Assembly: GCA_965369375.1 (NCBI GenBank)
Contig: CBDUQN010000047.1
Coordinates: forward strand, 1 to 23,883
Direction: 5' to 3'
Source: CBDUQN01 sp965369375
GTDB lineage: Bacteria; Krumholzibacteriota; Krumholzibacteriia; Krumholzibacteriales; Krumholzibacteriaceae
DNA: 23,883 nt
Shown: piece by piece, positions 1-8,498 of the stretch
Layout of the letters: every line of letters begins with the position of its first letter
Position numbering within the stretch: position 1 is the stretch's first letter
Translations under genes and position numbers: made by a program
The notes under the pieces: generated by a model
What the model saw: the letters and a program-made list of their open reading frames with translations, nothing else
Databases searched by the model: none
Told to the model about the DNA's origin: nothing

Positions 1-102
1 TACGTTGTGGATGAGAGTGGCAACCGCACAGCGGTCGTGATTGACCTGTCGACCGATCCACTGGAGCAGGTCGAGTTGGTTTTCCAAGAGCTCGATAAAT
101 AA
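1..102 (+). CDS. C-terminal end of a small hypothetical, antitoxin-like protein (5' truncated)
   Basis: An open frame enters from the left edge and ends at TAA 100-102, giving 33 residues that begin YVVDESGNRTAVVIDL. This style (a VVDE-x-G-x-R-x-AVV-x-D strand followed by an acidic helix) is common in short RelB/Phd-like antitoxins and in related standalone small proteins. That resemblance is from memory of the family style only. The body of the gene and any partner toxin lie outside the window, so the function cannot be assigned. Confidence 0.5.
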   Translation, partial: YVVDESGNRTAVVIDLSTDPLEQVELVFQELDK

Positions 103-124
103 ATGAAGCAGCGGGTGGGCTTGG

Positions 125-135
125 CCCCCCCCCCC
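125..135. repeat. Poly-C tract (11 C on the plus strand)
   Basis: An uninterrupted run of eleven C lies in the intergenic space between the first gene and the yip1-like promoter. It sits inside a very GC-rich stretch (about 122-161). Such tracts are slippage-prone in replication and error-prone in sequencing. Confidence 0.9.
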
Positions 136-143
136 GCCGGGGC

Positions 144-170
144 GCCGGAGGAGGAGCCGGCTCTTTTCCC
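144..170 (+). terminator. Weak candidate terminator after the first gene
   Basis: GCCGG (144-148) can pair with CCGGC (157-161) over an 8-nt loop, followed by TCTTTTCCC. The stem is only 5 bp and the T-run is short and broken by C, so this is a weak call based on position and shape alone. Confidence 0.3.
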
Positions 171-209
171 CCCTACCTGCGATCATCCTAGGCGCAGGCG
201 TTAATTCCT

Positions 210-238
210 TTGACAGTTTGGCAAAAGTTCTCTATGTT
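210..238 (+). promoter_or_regulatory. Sigma70-type promoter for the yip1-like / EF-G-like / yebC genes
   Basis: A perfect -35 TTGACA (210-215) is followed after exactly 17 bp by TATGTT (233-238), 81 bp before the GTG start at 319. It is the only good promoter seen upstream of the first plus-strand block. It leaves an untranslated leader of roughly 70 nt. Confidence 0.7.
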
Positions 239-318
239 AAAACTTGTTTCATTTGGTGTTCTGCCCCGGAAAAGCGGCAGGCGTAACGCTATTACCTTAA
301 TAACGAGGTGCGAATCTG

Positions 319-1065
319 GTGAGCGATCAAATCGGCTCTTCGTCCGAACATGTGAATGCAGAGGGTGCTGAGGTTGTAAAAGGTGGATTTTTCCAATCGC
401 TGCTCGACATCATCATCGATCCGGTGAGCGTTTTCCGGCGCATCGCGGAGGGACTCACATGGTGGAAACCGGCTATCGTCGTTGCGGTTATAATGCTGAT
501 CTTTGGATTTCTATCCATGCCGATCCAGGAGGCCGCGATGAAGATGGGCATGGGGGGTGCGGACGAGGAACAGGTGGCTCAGGCGCTCGAGAAAATGGAG
601 GCGTTCGCATGGATGCAGCCGGTCGGCGGCGCTGTTTGGGTATTCATCGTGATTCTCCTGTCTGCCGTGGTGGCACATCTCATGATCAGTCTCATCGGTT
701 CTCAGGCCGATATGAAAAAGACCTTGAGCCTCGTCGCATTCAGCCGTCTCGTCATGGTTCTCGGGGACGTCTTCAAGTGGGTCGTATTAAAGCTCAGAGG
801 CTTCGAAAATATCGAGTCGATGGCCGATCTCAGAGTGAACCTGAGTCTCAACGCCTTCTTTCCCGATATCGGGGATTTGGGATGGGCGTTCATTGACAGC
901 GTCGGTCTCTTTCCCCTCTGGTATTTCATTCTGCTGATAATCGGCATCGCGACGATTTTCAAGGTATCGTGGAAGGCCGCTATTCTGCCCGTTGTGCCGC
1001 TCTGGGCGGGCCTTCTTGCCTGGAATTATTTTATCATTATTAAACTCGCCGGCGCAGCAGGTTGA
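319..1065 (+). CDS. Yip1-domain integral membrane protein
   Basis: A 248-residue protein with a soluble N-terminus of about 45 residues, then about five hydrophobic segments (roughly residues 48-68, 100-128, 135-155, 190-215 and 222-243). The pattern LLDIIIDPVSVFRRIAEG followed by WWKPAI and a membrane segment is typical of bacterial Yip1-family (PF04893-type) proteins, where 'P..F..I....' precedes the first helix. The bacterial members have no established biochemical role; the eukaryotic ones act in membrane trafficking. The start is GTG at 319 with GAGG upstream (305-308). It lies 24 bp before the EF-G paralogue and probably shares its transcript. The family call is by pattern recognition; the function is unknown. 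Confidence 0.75.
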   Translation: MSDQIGSSSEHVNAEGAEVVKGGFFQSLLDIIIDPVSVFRRIAEGLTWWKPAIVVAVIMLIFGFLSMPIQEAAMKMGMGGADEEQVAQALEKMEAFAWMQPVGGAVWVFIVILLSAVVAHLMISLIGSQADMKKTLSLVAFSRLVMVLGDVFKWVVLKLRGFENIESMADLRVNLSLNAFFPDIGDLGWAFIDSVGLFPLWYFILLIIGIATIFKVSWKAAILPVVPLWAGLLAWNYFIIIKLAGAAG

Positions 1066-1089
1066 TAATTTGAATAGAAACAGGAGGTT

Positions 1090-3177
1090 ATGTTGAAGAA
1101 GTACGGAATCGATCAGATCAGGAATATCGTTTTTGTCGGTCATCAATCCTCCGGGAAGACGACGGTTGCGGAGGCGATTCTCTACAATGCGGGAGTTATA
1201 ACGAGGATTGGCAATATTCAGGACGGCAACACGGTGCTCGATTCTTCCCCCGACGAAATCGATAGAAAGATCTCGATCAGCACCGGTCTTGCGTTTTGCG
1301 AGGTTGCCGATTACAAGATAAATATACTCGACACTCCCGGTTACGAGGACTTTATCGGTGAAGTGCTTTGCTGCCTTCCCGTTGTCGAGGGAGGCGTGAT
1401 CGTGGTGAGCGCGGACAGCAGCATCGAGGTGGGGACGGAAAATGCCTGGAGGAAGTTCGACGAGTACGGATTGCCGAGGATCGTCTGTGTGAACAAAATG
1501 GACAAGGAACATGCCGATTTTAACAAGTGTCTCGAAGAGGCGCAGAAGTATCTAGGGCGCAAGGTGATGCCGCTGCAGCTTCCGATCGGGTCTGGTGATT
1601 CCTTCAAGGGTGTAGTGGATATTCTGGAGAAGAAGTCGCTCGTATTCTCCGGTTCGGATGGGAAGTTCACCGAGGAGGATATTCCGGGCGACATGGCGGG
1701 AATGGTCGATGAATGGCGGCAAAAACTCATGGACTTTGCCGCGGAGGCCGACGACTCCCTTCTCGAGAAGTTTCTCGAGGGCGGCGAGCTTTCCGATGAG
1801 GAGCTCACCACCGGTCTCGCGGCCGGGTGTCTCTCGGGCACGCTCGCTCCTCTGGTGTTTACTTCCGCCACTGAGAATATCGGCATCAAGCAGCTCATGG
1901 ACCTTGTCGTGTCGATGCTCCCCTCTCCGGCTTGGCGCAGTGAAGTAGCCGTTAAATCGGAAGCTTCGGGGGAATTCGAGAATATCAAATCGGGACCCGG
2001 CGAGCCGACCCTCGCATTTGTTTTCAAGGCATTATCAGAAAAACACATAGGAGATCTTTCATTGATAAAGGTTTATTCGGGGGAGATGAAGGTCGGTGAA
2101 GATCTCTACGATCCGAATTCGCGCTCCGCGGAACGAATGGGTCAGCTCTATTGCGTACAGGGAAAGAACAGGGTTGAAACGGATTCCATTCCGACGGGAG
2201 ATCTCGGTGCGGCGGTAAAACTCAAAGCCGCCAAGGTGAATCACACCCTGTGCAACCGTTCCAATGCCGTTGTACTGCGCGGAATCGAATTTCCAGAACC
2301 GACGCTGCATACCGCCATCGAAGCGAAGGCGAAAGGGGATATCGACAAGATCAGCGGCGGTCTGGCACGGTTGAAAGAGGAGGATCTGACATTCTCCGTG
2401 AGGACGGACCCGGAGCTCAAGCAGACGGTGCTCTCCGGCCAGGGAGAGCTGCACCTCGATGTTATTCTCTCTAAGCTCAAACGGAAACACGGGGTCGAGG
2501 TGGATACCAAACCTCCGAAGATACCGTATCGTGAGACCATTACCTCAACCGCCCAGGCGCATGGAAAGTACAAGAAACAGAGCGGCGGCAGGGGGCAGTA
2601 CGGCGATGTATGGGTGAAGCTCGAGCCCCTCGCGCGCGGTGGCGGTTTCGAGTTCGTTAATGCCATCGTCGGCGGCGCCATCCCGGGCAAGTATATCCCC
2701 GCAGTCGAGAAGGGTGTATCGGCTGCAATGAAGGAAGGTGTCGTTGCCGGTTATCCCGTCATGGATGTGAAGGTGACGCTGTACGACGGTTCGTTCCATA
2801 AGGTGGATTCTTCCGACAACGCGTTCAAGGTGGCCGGTTCTCTTGGATTCAAGAGCGCCGTCAAGGAGGCAAAGCCGGTTATCCTCGAGCCGGTAATGAT
2901 GATCGAGGTTCGCGTTCCCGAGGAGTTCATGGGTGATGTTATGGGTGACCTCTCGATGCGCCGCGGAAAGATACAGGGTACCGAGCAGGAGGGGAAATCG
3001 CAGAAGATCAAGGCTCAGGCGCCCCTGTCCGAGTTGCACCGGTACTCCACCTCGCTTCGTTCTATGACGCAGGGAAAGGGGACGCACCGCAGAGAGTTCT
3101 CGCACTATGAGGAAGTGCCGCATGAAGTGGCCGCGAAGCTCATTGCAGCGGCGCAGTCCGAAAAACCTGACGAATAA
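1090..3177 (+). CDS. fusA2: Elongation factor G-like GTPase (EF-G paralogue)
   Basis: A 695-residue translational GTPase with the EF-G domain order: G domain, EF-Tu-like domain II, and domains III-V (domain IV around KYKKQSGGRGQYGDVWVKL). The G motifs are visible: G1 GHQSSGKT at 17-24, G3 DTPG at 81-84, G4 NKMD at 135-138. It is not the canonical EF-G: G1 has HQSSGKT instead of the usual HIDAGKT, and the switch I RGIT is replaced by RKIS near residue 59. This is the pattern of the EF-G-like second paralogues found in many bacteria, some linked to ribosome recycling or conditional translation; the exact role here is not readable. AGGAGG (1082-1087) lies only 2 nt before the ATG at 1090, and an in-frame TTG at 1093 would have better spacing. 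No tuf, rpsL or rpsG neighbours are present, which agrees with a paralogue. Confidence 0.92.
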   Translation: MLKKYGIDQIRNIVFVGHQSSGKTTVAEAILYNAGVITRIGNIQDGNTVLDSSPDEIDRKISISTGLAFCEVADYKINILDTPGYEDFIGEVLCCLPVVEGGVIVVSADSSIEVGTENAWRKFDEYGLPRIVCVNKMDKEHADFNKCLEEAQKYLGRKVMPLQLPIGSGDSFKGVVDILEKKSLVFSGSDGKFTEEDIPGDMAGMVDEWRQKLMDFAAEADDSLLEKFLEGGELSDEELTTGLAAGCLSGTLAPLVFTSATENIGIKQLMDLVVSMLPSPAWRSEVAVKSEASGEFENIKSGPGEPTLAFVFKALSEKHIGDLSLIKVYSGEMKVGEDLYDPNSRSAERMGQLYCVQGKNRVETDSIPTGDLGAAVKLKAAKVNHTLCNRSNAVVLRGIEFPEPTLHTAIEAKAKGDIDKISGGLARLKEEDLTFSVRTDPELKQTVLSGQGELHLDVILSKLKRKHGVEVDTKPPKIPYRETITSTAQAHGKYKKQSGGRGQYGDVWVKLEPLARGGGFEFVNAIVGGAIPGKYIPAVEKGVSAAMKEGVVAGYPVMDVKVTLYDGSFHKVDSSDNAFKVAGSLGFKSAVKEAKPVILEPVMMIEVRVPEEFMGDVMGDLSMRRGKIQGTEQEGKSQKIKAQAPLSELHRYSTSLRSMTQGKGTHRREFSHYEEVPHEVAAKLIAAAQSEKPDE

Positions 3178-3206
3178 CGAGGTGGCGTGGTCTCAAGGAG
3201 GCTTTT

Positions 3207-3962
3207 GTGTCGGGACATTCCAAGTGGAGTACGATAAAGAGGAAAAAGGGGAAGGCGGATGCCGAGCGGAGCAAGATCTTTACCAAGCTGATTCGTGAAA
3301 TCGTGGTTGCCGCCCGGGAAGGGGGCGGTGATCAGGAGACGAATTCACGGCTCAGAACTGCGATCCAGAATGCCCGTGAAAATAACATGCCCACCGGCAA
3401 TATCGACAAGGCGATCAAGCGCGGCACGGGCGATCTGCAGGGCGTGAGCTACGAGTCCTGCACATTTGAGGGCTATGCGCTTGGTGGGGTGGCGGTTCTC
3501 GTCCAATGCCTCACGGATAACCGGAACAGGACGAGCGCGGATGTACGTCATCTCTTCACGAAGCACGGTGGACATCTCGGAGAACCGAACTCGGTGTCAT
3601 ACAATTTCGAGACCAAAGGGATCATCGTCATAGACGGTGCGGAGGCCGACGAGGAGAAGATTCTCGAGATTGCGTTGGAAAACGGCGCGGAGGATGTGCG
3701 TTCGGAAGCCGACGCATTCGAGGTTATTTGCGCGGCCAGCACCTTCGAATCCTTGCGTGATAAATATGCGAGTTCCGGGATTTCCTTCCAACTCGCCGAG
3801 ATTTCCCTCTATCCCAAGTCGACCGTCAAACTGGAGCGGGACGAGGCGGTGAAGGTCCTCAAGCTCGTGAATGAGCTCGAGGATAACGATGATGTCCAGC
3901 GGGTGAGCGCAAACTTCGACATCCCCGATGACGTGCTCAAGGAAATCGAGGGAGAGGTATAG
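3207..3962 (+). CDS. yebC: YebC/PmpR family protein
   Basis: A 251-residue protein beginning MSGHSKWSTIKRKKGKADAE, the hallmark N-terminus of the YebC/TACO1 family, with the family's usual length (about 240-250). Members have been described as DNA-binding regulators (PmpR) and as translation factors: TACO1 acts on mitochondrial cytochrome oxidase I synthesis, and bacterial YebC is reported to relieve stalling at proline stretches. The start is GTG at 3207 with AAGGAGG (3195-3201) 5 nt upstream. Position immediately upstream of ruvC is the classical yebC-ruvCAB arrangement. Here it also follows an EF-G paralogue by 29 bp, which leans towards the translation role (inference). Confidence 0.97.
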   Translation: MSGHSKWSTIKRKKGKADAERSKIFTKLIREIVVAAREGGGDQETNSRLRTAIQNARENNMPTGNIDKAIKRGTGDLQGVSYESCTFEGYALGGVAVLVQCLTDNRNRTSADVRHLFTKHGGHLGEPNSVSYNFETKGIIVIDGAEADEEKILEIALENGAEDVRSEADAFEVICAASTFESLRDKYASSGISFQLAEISLYPKSTVKLERDEAVKVLKLVNELEDNDDVQRVSANFDIPDDVLKEIEGEV

Positions 3963-4046
3963 GCTCCCATCAGGCTGGTTCGTTCGTCGAGCAGCGTCTT
4001 GCTGATTTTATAGAAAGAGCAATTCAAAACGTAAGAGGTGCGTGCG

Positions 4047-4538
4047 ATGCCCTTGACGGTCGGTATCGATCCGGGAAGCCGGGTTACGGGATACGGTGTC
4101 CTCGACCAGCGCGGCGGCGATATTATCTATATCGACTCCGGTATTATCAGGGTGCGAGGAAATAAGGCGCGGCCGCAAAGGCTTCTCGCCATCAAGGAAG
4201 GGCTCGACTCGATATTGATGAAATGCCGGCCCGAGGCGCTCGCGGTCGAGGAGATCTTCATGGCGAAAAACCCCAAGAGCACGCTCGCGTTGGGGGAGGT
4301 TCGAGGCGTCATTCTCCTCTCCGCAGCGCAGATCGGCGTCCCGGTTTACGAATATTCGGCGCGTGAAGTCAAGGGCAGTGTCGTCGGCGTCGGATCGGCT
4401 CACAAGAGCCAGGTAGCCGCCATGATAGGGAGATTGCTGGAGCTCAGTCACGAACCGGAAACCGAGGACGAGACCGATGCGCTTGCAGTAGCATTTTGTC
4501 ACGTTCTCAAATCGATGGGGCCTCTCTGGAGGAAGTAA
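4047..4538 (+). CDS. ruvC: Crossover junction endodeoxyribonuclease RuvC
   Basis: Holliday-junction resolvase; nicks junctions symmetrically with RuvAB. With the ATG at 4047 it has 163 residues, the family norm. The four catalytic acidic residues are recognisable: D8 (GIDPGSRVTGYG), E68 (VEEIFMAKN), D141 and D144 (DETDALAVA). I chose ATG 4047 over the in-frame GTG 4038 because the likely Shine-Dalgarno AGAGG (4034-4038) overlaps that GTG but lies 8 nt before the ATG. It is directly followed by ruvA, with no spacer. Confidence 0.97.
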   Translation: MPLTVGIDPGSRVTGYGVLDQRGGDIIYIDSGIIRVRGNKARPQRLLAIKEGLDSILMKCRPEALAVEEIFMAKNPKSTLALGEVRGVILLSAAQIGVPVYEYSAREVKGSVVGVGSAHKSQVAAMIGRLLELSHEPETEDETDALAVAFCHVLKSMGPLWRK

Positions 4539-5162
4539 GTGATCGCATCGATTGAAGGCATTATTATGAGCCGGGATGGTAACCGGATTATCGTCGGCAT
4601 CGGCGGTGTGGGTCTCGAGGTGTATGTTCCCTATCGGAAGCTCGATGATGTCGGTGGTGAGGGGAAAACGGTGCGGCTGAAAACATACCTCCACGTGAAA
4701 GAGGATTCGCTCACACTCTATGGATTTTTCGACGAGAGCGATCGGAGACTGTTTCGGGCGCTGCTCGGAGTGAGCGGTATCGGGCCGAAGGTTGCGCTTG
4801 CGATTCTCTCGGTGAGTGAAGCCGGAGAGCTCGCCCGCATGATTCACCGTGAGGACACTGCTGGGATTCAAGCCTTTCCCGGAGTGGGAAAAAAAACGTC
4901 CGAGAGGATCGTGCTTGAGCTCAAGGACAAGATAGATATAGAGTATTTCCTGCCCGCGGATGATGTCAAGATTGCTTCGATTGACCGCAGGCTCCTTGAA
5001 GAGGCGGTCTCAGCTCTCATGGGTCTCGGGCTTACGCGCGCGAACGCTGGCAGGGCGCTCGAGCGGGTGTGCATCGAAGATCTCGGAGATTCTTTCGGCG
5101 TAGAGGACGTTGTCCGCGAGGCGCTGAAGCCGGGTTCGTCCAAGCGCAAGAAGCAGGGGTGA
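4539..5162 (+). CDS. ruvA: Holliday junction branch migration protein RuvA
   Basis: Junction-binding tetramer that loads the RuvB motors. It has 207 residues: an N-terminal OB-fold (about 1-62, MIASIEGIIMSRDG), then two helix-hairpin-helix motifs (LGVSGIGPKVALAILS at about 76-91 and FPGVGKKTSERIVLEL at about 113-128), then a flexible linker and a C-terminal RuvB-contact domain (about 155-203). The GTG start at 4539 begins on the base after the ruvC stop. GGAGGA (4528-4533) lies inside the end of ruvC, so translation is probably coupled. Confidence 0.97.
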   Translation: MIASIEGIIMSRDGNRIIVGIGGVGLEVYVPYRKLDDVGGEGKTVRLKTYLHVKEDSLTLYGFFDESDRRLFRALLGVSGIGPKVALAILSVSEAGELARMIHREDTAGIQAFPGVGKKTSERIVLELKDKIDIEYFLPADDVKIASIDRRLLEEAVSALMGLGLTRANAGRALERVCIEDLGDSFGVEDVVREALKPGSSKRKKQG

Positions 5163-5169
5163 CGGTAAC

Positions 5170-6198
5170 GTGTCGGATGGTCAGATTACCGATCCAAAGG
5201 TTTCTCCCGAGGAAATCCAATCCGAGTCTGCGCTCAGACCCAAGACGCTCAGTGAGTTCGTGGGTCAGACGAAGATCAAAGAGAACCTCACCGTCTTTAT
5301 CGAAGCCGCCAAACAGAGAGAGGAGCAGCTCGATCACGTGCTCCTCTACGGACCGCCGGGCCTCGGAAAAACGACGCTTGCCCATATCATCGCCCGCGAG
5401 CTCGGCGCCAATATCCACATCTCATCCGGTCCGGTCTTTCAGAACGCGGCGGAGCTGCTCGCCATACTGACCCAGGTCGAGCGGTGCGATGTCGTATTCA
5501 TCGACGAGATTCACCGGCTGAACAGGGTGATCGAAGAGCATCTCTACCCTGCCATGGAGGAGTTTCGATGCGAGCTCGTTGTGGACAAGGGTCCCCACGC
5601 CCGTCACTATTCCCTCTCGATAGAGCCTTTTACGCTCATCGGCGCCACGACGCGGGCGGGAATGATCACGCCGCCGATGAGAAGCAGATTCGGTGTTGTC
5701 GCGCGGCTCGATTTCTATACCTCGGAAGACCTTCTCAGGATCGTCGTGCGATCGGCGGGGCTTCTCGACATCGAGATTGACAACGACGGCGCCGTCGAGA
5801 TCGCCGGGCGTTCACGGGGTACGCCGAGAATCGCGAACAGGCTGCTGCGGCGGGTAAGGGATTTCGCTCAGATAAAAGGGCAGGGCAAGATCGATCTCGA
5901 GATAGCGGACTACGCGCTCAAGATGCTCGAGGTCGACGACATGGGACTCAATGAAATGGATCGAAGAATCCTCCAGACGATCATCGAAAAATTCTCCGGG
6001 GGTCCGGTTGGAGTCAATTCCCTCGCCGTTGCCGTTAATGAAGAGGTCGAGACGATAGAGGATGTGTACGAACCATATCTCATACAGGAAGGCTTCTTGC
6101 AGAGATCGCAGCGGGGCCGTGTGGTGACGGAGTCGGCTTATAGGCATCTCGGAATCGAGGTGAATGGGAGCGGCGATTCTCAGAAAAGCTTCCTCTAA
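5170..6198 (+). CDS. ruvB: Holliday junction branch migration ATPase RuvB
   Basis: Hexameric AAA+ helicase that drives branch migration. It has 342 residues, the usual length. Walker A is GPPGLGKTT (61-69) and Walker B is VVFIDEIHRL (D112, E113). GATTRAGMITPPMRSRFG (158-175) carries sensor 1 and the arginine finger (R173). The C-terminal winged helix ends in RGRVVTESAYRHLG, the family's DNA-contact segment. The GTG start at 5170 lies 7 bp after the ruvA stop. The intact ruvC-ruvA-ruvB set, with yebC, indicates a complete resolvasome operon. Confidence 0.98.
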   Translation: MSDGQITDPKVSPEEIQSESALRPKTLSEFVGQTKIKENLTVFIEAAKQREEQLDHVLLYGPPGLGKTTLAHIIARELGANIHISSGPVFQNAAELLAILTQVERCDVVFIDEIHRLNRVIEEHLYPAMEEFRCELVVDKGPHARHYSLSIEPFTLIGATTRAGMITPPMRSRFGVVARLDFYTSEDLLRIVVRSAGLLDIEIDNDGAVEIAGRSRGTPRIANRLLRRVRDFAQIKGQGKIDLEIADYALKMLEVDDMGLNEMDRRILQTIIEKFSGGPVGVNSLAVAVNEEVETIEDVYEPYLIQEGFLQRSQRGRVVTESAYRHLGIEVNGSGDSQKSFL

Positions 6199-6232
6199 CC
6201 GGTAATCTCCGATTGTCCTTACGCTCTATATA

Positions 6233-7288
6233 ATGAAGCTCAGTGATTTCGATTATGACCTTCCCGAGAAATTGATTGCGCAGTATCCGCCGAAGGAGCG
6301 CGGTGAAAGCCGTCTGATGCTCCTCGATCGCGGCAGCGGAGAGGTTCGCGAAACACGCTTTGCAAACTTTCCCCGGTACCTGCAGGAGGGGGATCTGCTC
6401 GTCATAAACGAGACGAAAGTTATTCCAGCCCGAATCTTCGGCAGGAAAACTACCGGGGGAAATGTCGAGGTCTTTCTCGTACGGCGCACGGGCGATCGCG
6501 AATGGGAGGCGATGCTGCGTCCGTCGAAACGATTCCGCGGAGGCGATATCGTGCTCGTCGGCGATCAGGGATATCAGATCCGCATCGAGGAGCGTGTGAT
6601 GCGGGGGGAATGGATTATCACCCTGCCCGGCGATATTGGGGAAGGCGAATTCATCGATTCGTTCGGGCATGTTCCCCTTCCTCCCTATATCAAACGAGAA
6701 GACGAACCCCATGATCGCGTGCGGTATCAGACGGTTTACGCAAAGCTTCCCGGTTCGGTAGCCGCGCCGACGGCGGGACTTCACTTCACCGATGATGTTC
6801 TCGGTTCGATCAAGAGGCGGGGGATAAACGTTCTGCCGCTGACACTTCATGTCGGACCGGGAACGTTCAGACCGCTCGATTACGAGGCGGTCGAGAAGAA
6901 CAGACTGAAGCCGGAGCATGTTGTGATGAGAAAAAAGTACTGGCGGGAGATACAGGTAGCACGGAGAAACAGGCGAAGGGTCGTTGCGGTAGGTACAACG
7001 ACGATGAGGGCACTTGAATCCCTCGCTATCGGAAGATTCGACGGGCTCGAGGAGCGGAGCGTGGATGGTGAGGTCTTCATTTCGGGATGGACGGATCTTT
7101 TTATCTATCCGGGATTCAAGTTCACGATAGTCGATGCCCTGCTTACGAACCTGCACCTGCCGCGCTCGAGTCTGCTGCTGCTCGTTGCGGCGTTTGCCGG
7201 AGAGGAGGGGACATTGAGGGCGTACAACTGGGCGGTCAAGCGGCGATTTCAATTCTACAGTTACGGGGACGCGATGTTTATACGATGA
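6233..7288 (+). CDS. queA: tRNA preQ1(34) S-adenosylmethionine ribosyltransferase-isomerase QueA
   Basis: Transfers and isomerises the ribosyl group of SAM onto preQ1 at tRNA position 34, making epoxyqueuosine. It has 351 residues, close to the family norm. The N-terminus MKLSDFDYDLPEKLIAQYP is the QueA signature; SRLMLLDR, NETKVIPARIFG, TAGLHFTDD and LHVGPGTFRPL are all conserved blocks. The ATG at 6233 has no evident Shine-Dalgarno sequence and follows ruvB by 34 bp. The C-terminus (YNWAVKRRFQFYSYGDAMFI) is complete. Its neighbour tgt acts one step earlier in the same pathway. Confidence 0.97.
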   Translation: MKLSDFDYDLPEKLIAQYPPKERGESRLMLLDRGSGEVRETRFANFPRYLQEGDLLVINETKVIPARIFGRKTTGGNVEVFLVRRTGDREWEAMLRPSKRFRGGDIVLVGDQGYQIRIEERVMRGEWIITLPGDIGEGEFIDSFGHVPLPPYIKREDEPHDRVRYQTVYAKLPGSVAAPTAGLHFTDDVLGSIKRRGINVLPLTLHVGPGTFRPLDYEAVEKNRLKPEHVVMRKKYWREIQVARRNRRRVVAVGTTTMRALESLAIGRFDGLEERSVDGEVFISGWTDLFIYPGFKFTIVDALLTNLHLPRSSLLLLVAAFAGEEGTLRAYNWAVKRRFQFYSYGDAMFIR

Positions 7289-7336
7289 TCGCAGCTCCTG
7301 CGCTATGCCGATTGTTTCGAGCAAGGATTTTTCGCA

Positions 7337-8476
7337 GTGTCTTTCAGTTTCGATCTCATAACCACCGATCCCAGCGGCGCGCGCGGCGGCCGTCTCGTTA
7401 CCGATCACGGCGCCGTGGAGACGCCGGCGTTCATGCCGGTCGGCACGCAGGGTACGGTCAAGACGATGTCCTCGCGTGATCTCGAGGAGCTCGGTGCATC
7501 GATAATCCTCGCCAATACGTACCATCTCTATCTGCGGCCGGGCGAGAAAACGATTCGCGAAGCGGGAGGCATCCATCGGTTCATGTCATGGAACGGACCC
7601 GTTCTCACCGACAGCGGCGGCTATCAGGTATTCAGTCTCTCCGATTTGAGCCGTGTCAGCGACGAGGGGGTCGAATTCCAATCGCATCTCGACGGATCGA
7701 AACATCTCCTGACGCCCGAGAAGGTGGTGAATGTGCAGATGGAGATCGGCTCTGATATCATGATGGTCCTCGACCAATGCACGAGTTATCCGTGTGATCG
7801 TCCCACGGCTTCAGAGGCCGTCACGCGCACATCGCTCTGGGCCGGACGGAGCGTAGAGGAGGCGGGCACACGCATTCTTCGGGACGGGTACGAACGAGTT
7901 CTCTTCGGGATTGTCCAGGGCTCCGTTTATCCCGATCTGCGGGAACGATCGGCCACCGAGCTCCGAAAACTCGATTTTCCCGGTTACGCGATCGGGGGGC
8001 TCTCCGTCGGCGAACCGAAGGCAGAAACACTCGAAACGGTGGCCATGACGACCCCCCTGCTCCCGCCTGACAAACCGAGATATCTCATGGGCGTCGGTTT
8101 TCCCGAAGATATCGTCGAAGCGATCGAGCGTGGCGTAGATCTCTTCGATTGCGTCATGCCTACGAGGAATGCGCGAAACGGCACCGTTTTCACGTCACGG
8201 GGCAAGGTCGTTCTGAAGAATGCGGCCTACACGAAGGATTTCGGCCCGATCGATCCCGATTGCTCCTGTGAGACATGCCGCAGGTACTCGAGAGCGTATC
8301 TGCGCCATCTCTTCAACACGGGAGAATTGCTCGGTCCGAGACTGGCGACGTTTCACAGTCTCCATTTTTACTTGCATCTTCTTGCTGAAATAAGGCAAGT
8401 TATACGGGAAGGTTCCTTCCAGCAGTGGAAGGAAGACTTTTACCGGGTGTATAACACCAGTGGCAGGGACCGATGA
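7337..8476 (+). CDS. tgt: tRNA-guanine(34) transglycosylase
   Basis: Exchanges guanine 34 for preQ1 in GUN-anticodon tRNAs. It has 379 residues with a complete TIM-barrel. The general acid/base is D92 in TDSGGYQVFSL, and the nucleophile is D271 in FDCVMPTRNARNG. The zinc site is C309, C311 and C314 (CSCETC) with H340; the last is in FHSLHFYL rather than the more common IHNLxFYL, which is a minor variation. The GTG at 7337 has AAGGA (7323-7327) upstream. queA-tgt-yajC is a conserved gene order. Confidence 0.98.
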   Translation: MSFSFDLITTDPSGARGGRLVTDHGAVETPAFMPVGTQGTVKTMSSRDLEELGASIILANTYHLYLRPGEKTIREAGGIHRFMSWNGPVLTDSGGYQVFSLSDLSRVSDEGVEFQSHLDGSKHLLTPEKVVNVQMEIGSDIMMVLDQCTSYPCDRPTASEAVTRTSLWAGRSVEEAGTRILRDGYERVLFGIVQGSVYPDLRERSATELRKLDFPGYAIGGLSVGEPKAETLETVAMTTPLLPPDKPRYLMGVGFPEDIVEAIERGVDLFDCVMPTRNARNGTVFTSRGKVVLKNAAYTKDFGPIDPDCSCETCRRYSRAYLRHLFNTGELLGPRLATFHSLHFYLHLLAEIRQVIREGSFQQWKEDFYRVYNTSGRDR

Positions 8477-8498
8477 ATCGGTCCTCAAAGGAGGCGGA

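Noticed and set aside
787..1512. 241-residue minus-strand frame across the yip1-like/EF-G-like junction
   Set aside because: Opposite two recognised genes; no motif, no ribosome-binding site of note, and it ignores the promoter and operon orientation.
4008..4871. 287-residue minus-strand frame opposite ruvC and ruvA
   Set aside because: Shadow of two genes with complete catalytic and HhH motifs; no family features of its own.
6225..6235. TATAATG at the queA start as a promoter -10
   Set aside because: The box overlaps the start codon, so transcription would begin inside the gene, and no -35 lies at a suitable distance.
6080..7576. 498-residue open frame on the minus strand
   Set aside because: It lies opposite queA and the start of tgt, both clear family members with intact motifs. 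The translation is Arg-rich, low in recognisable domains and typical of antisense shadow frames in GC-rich genes.
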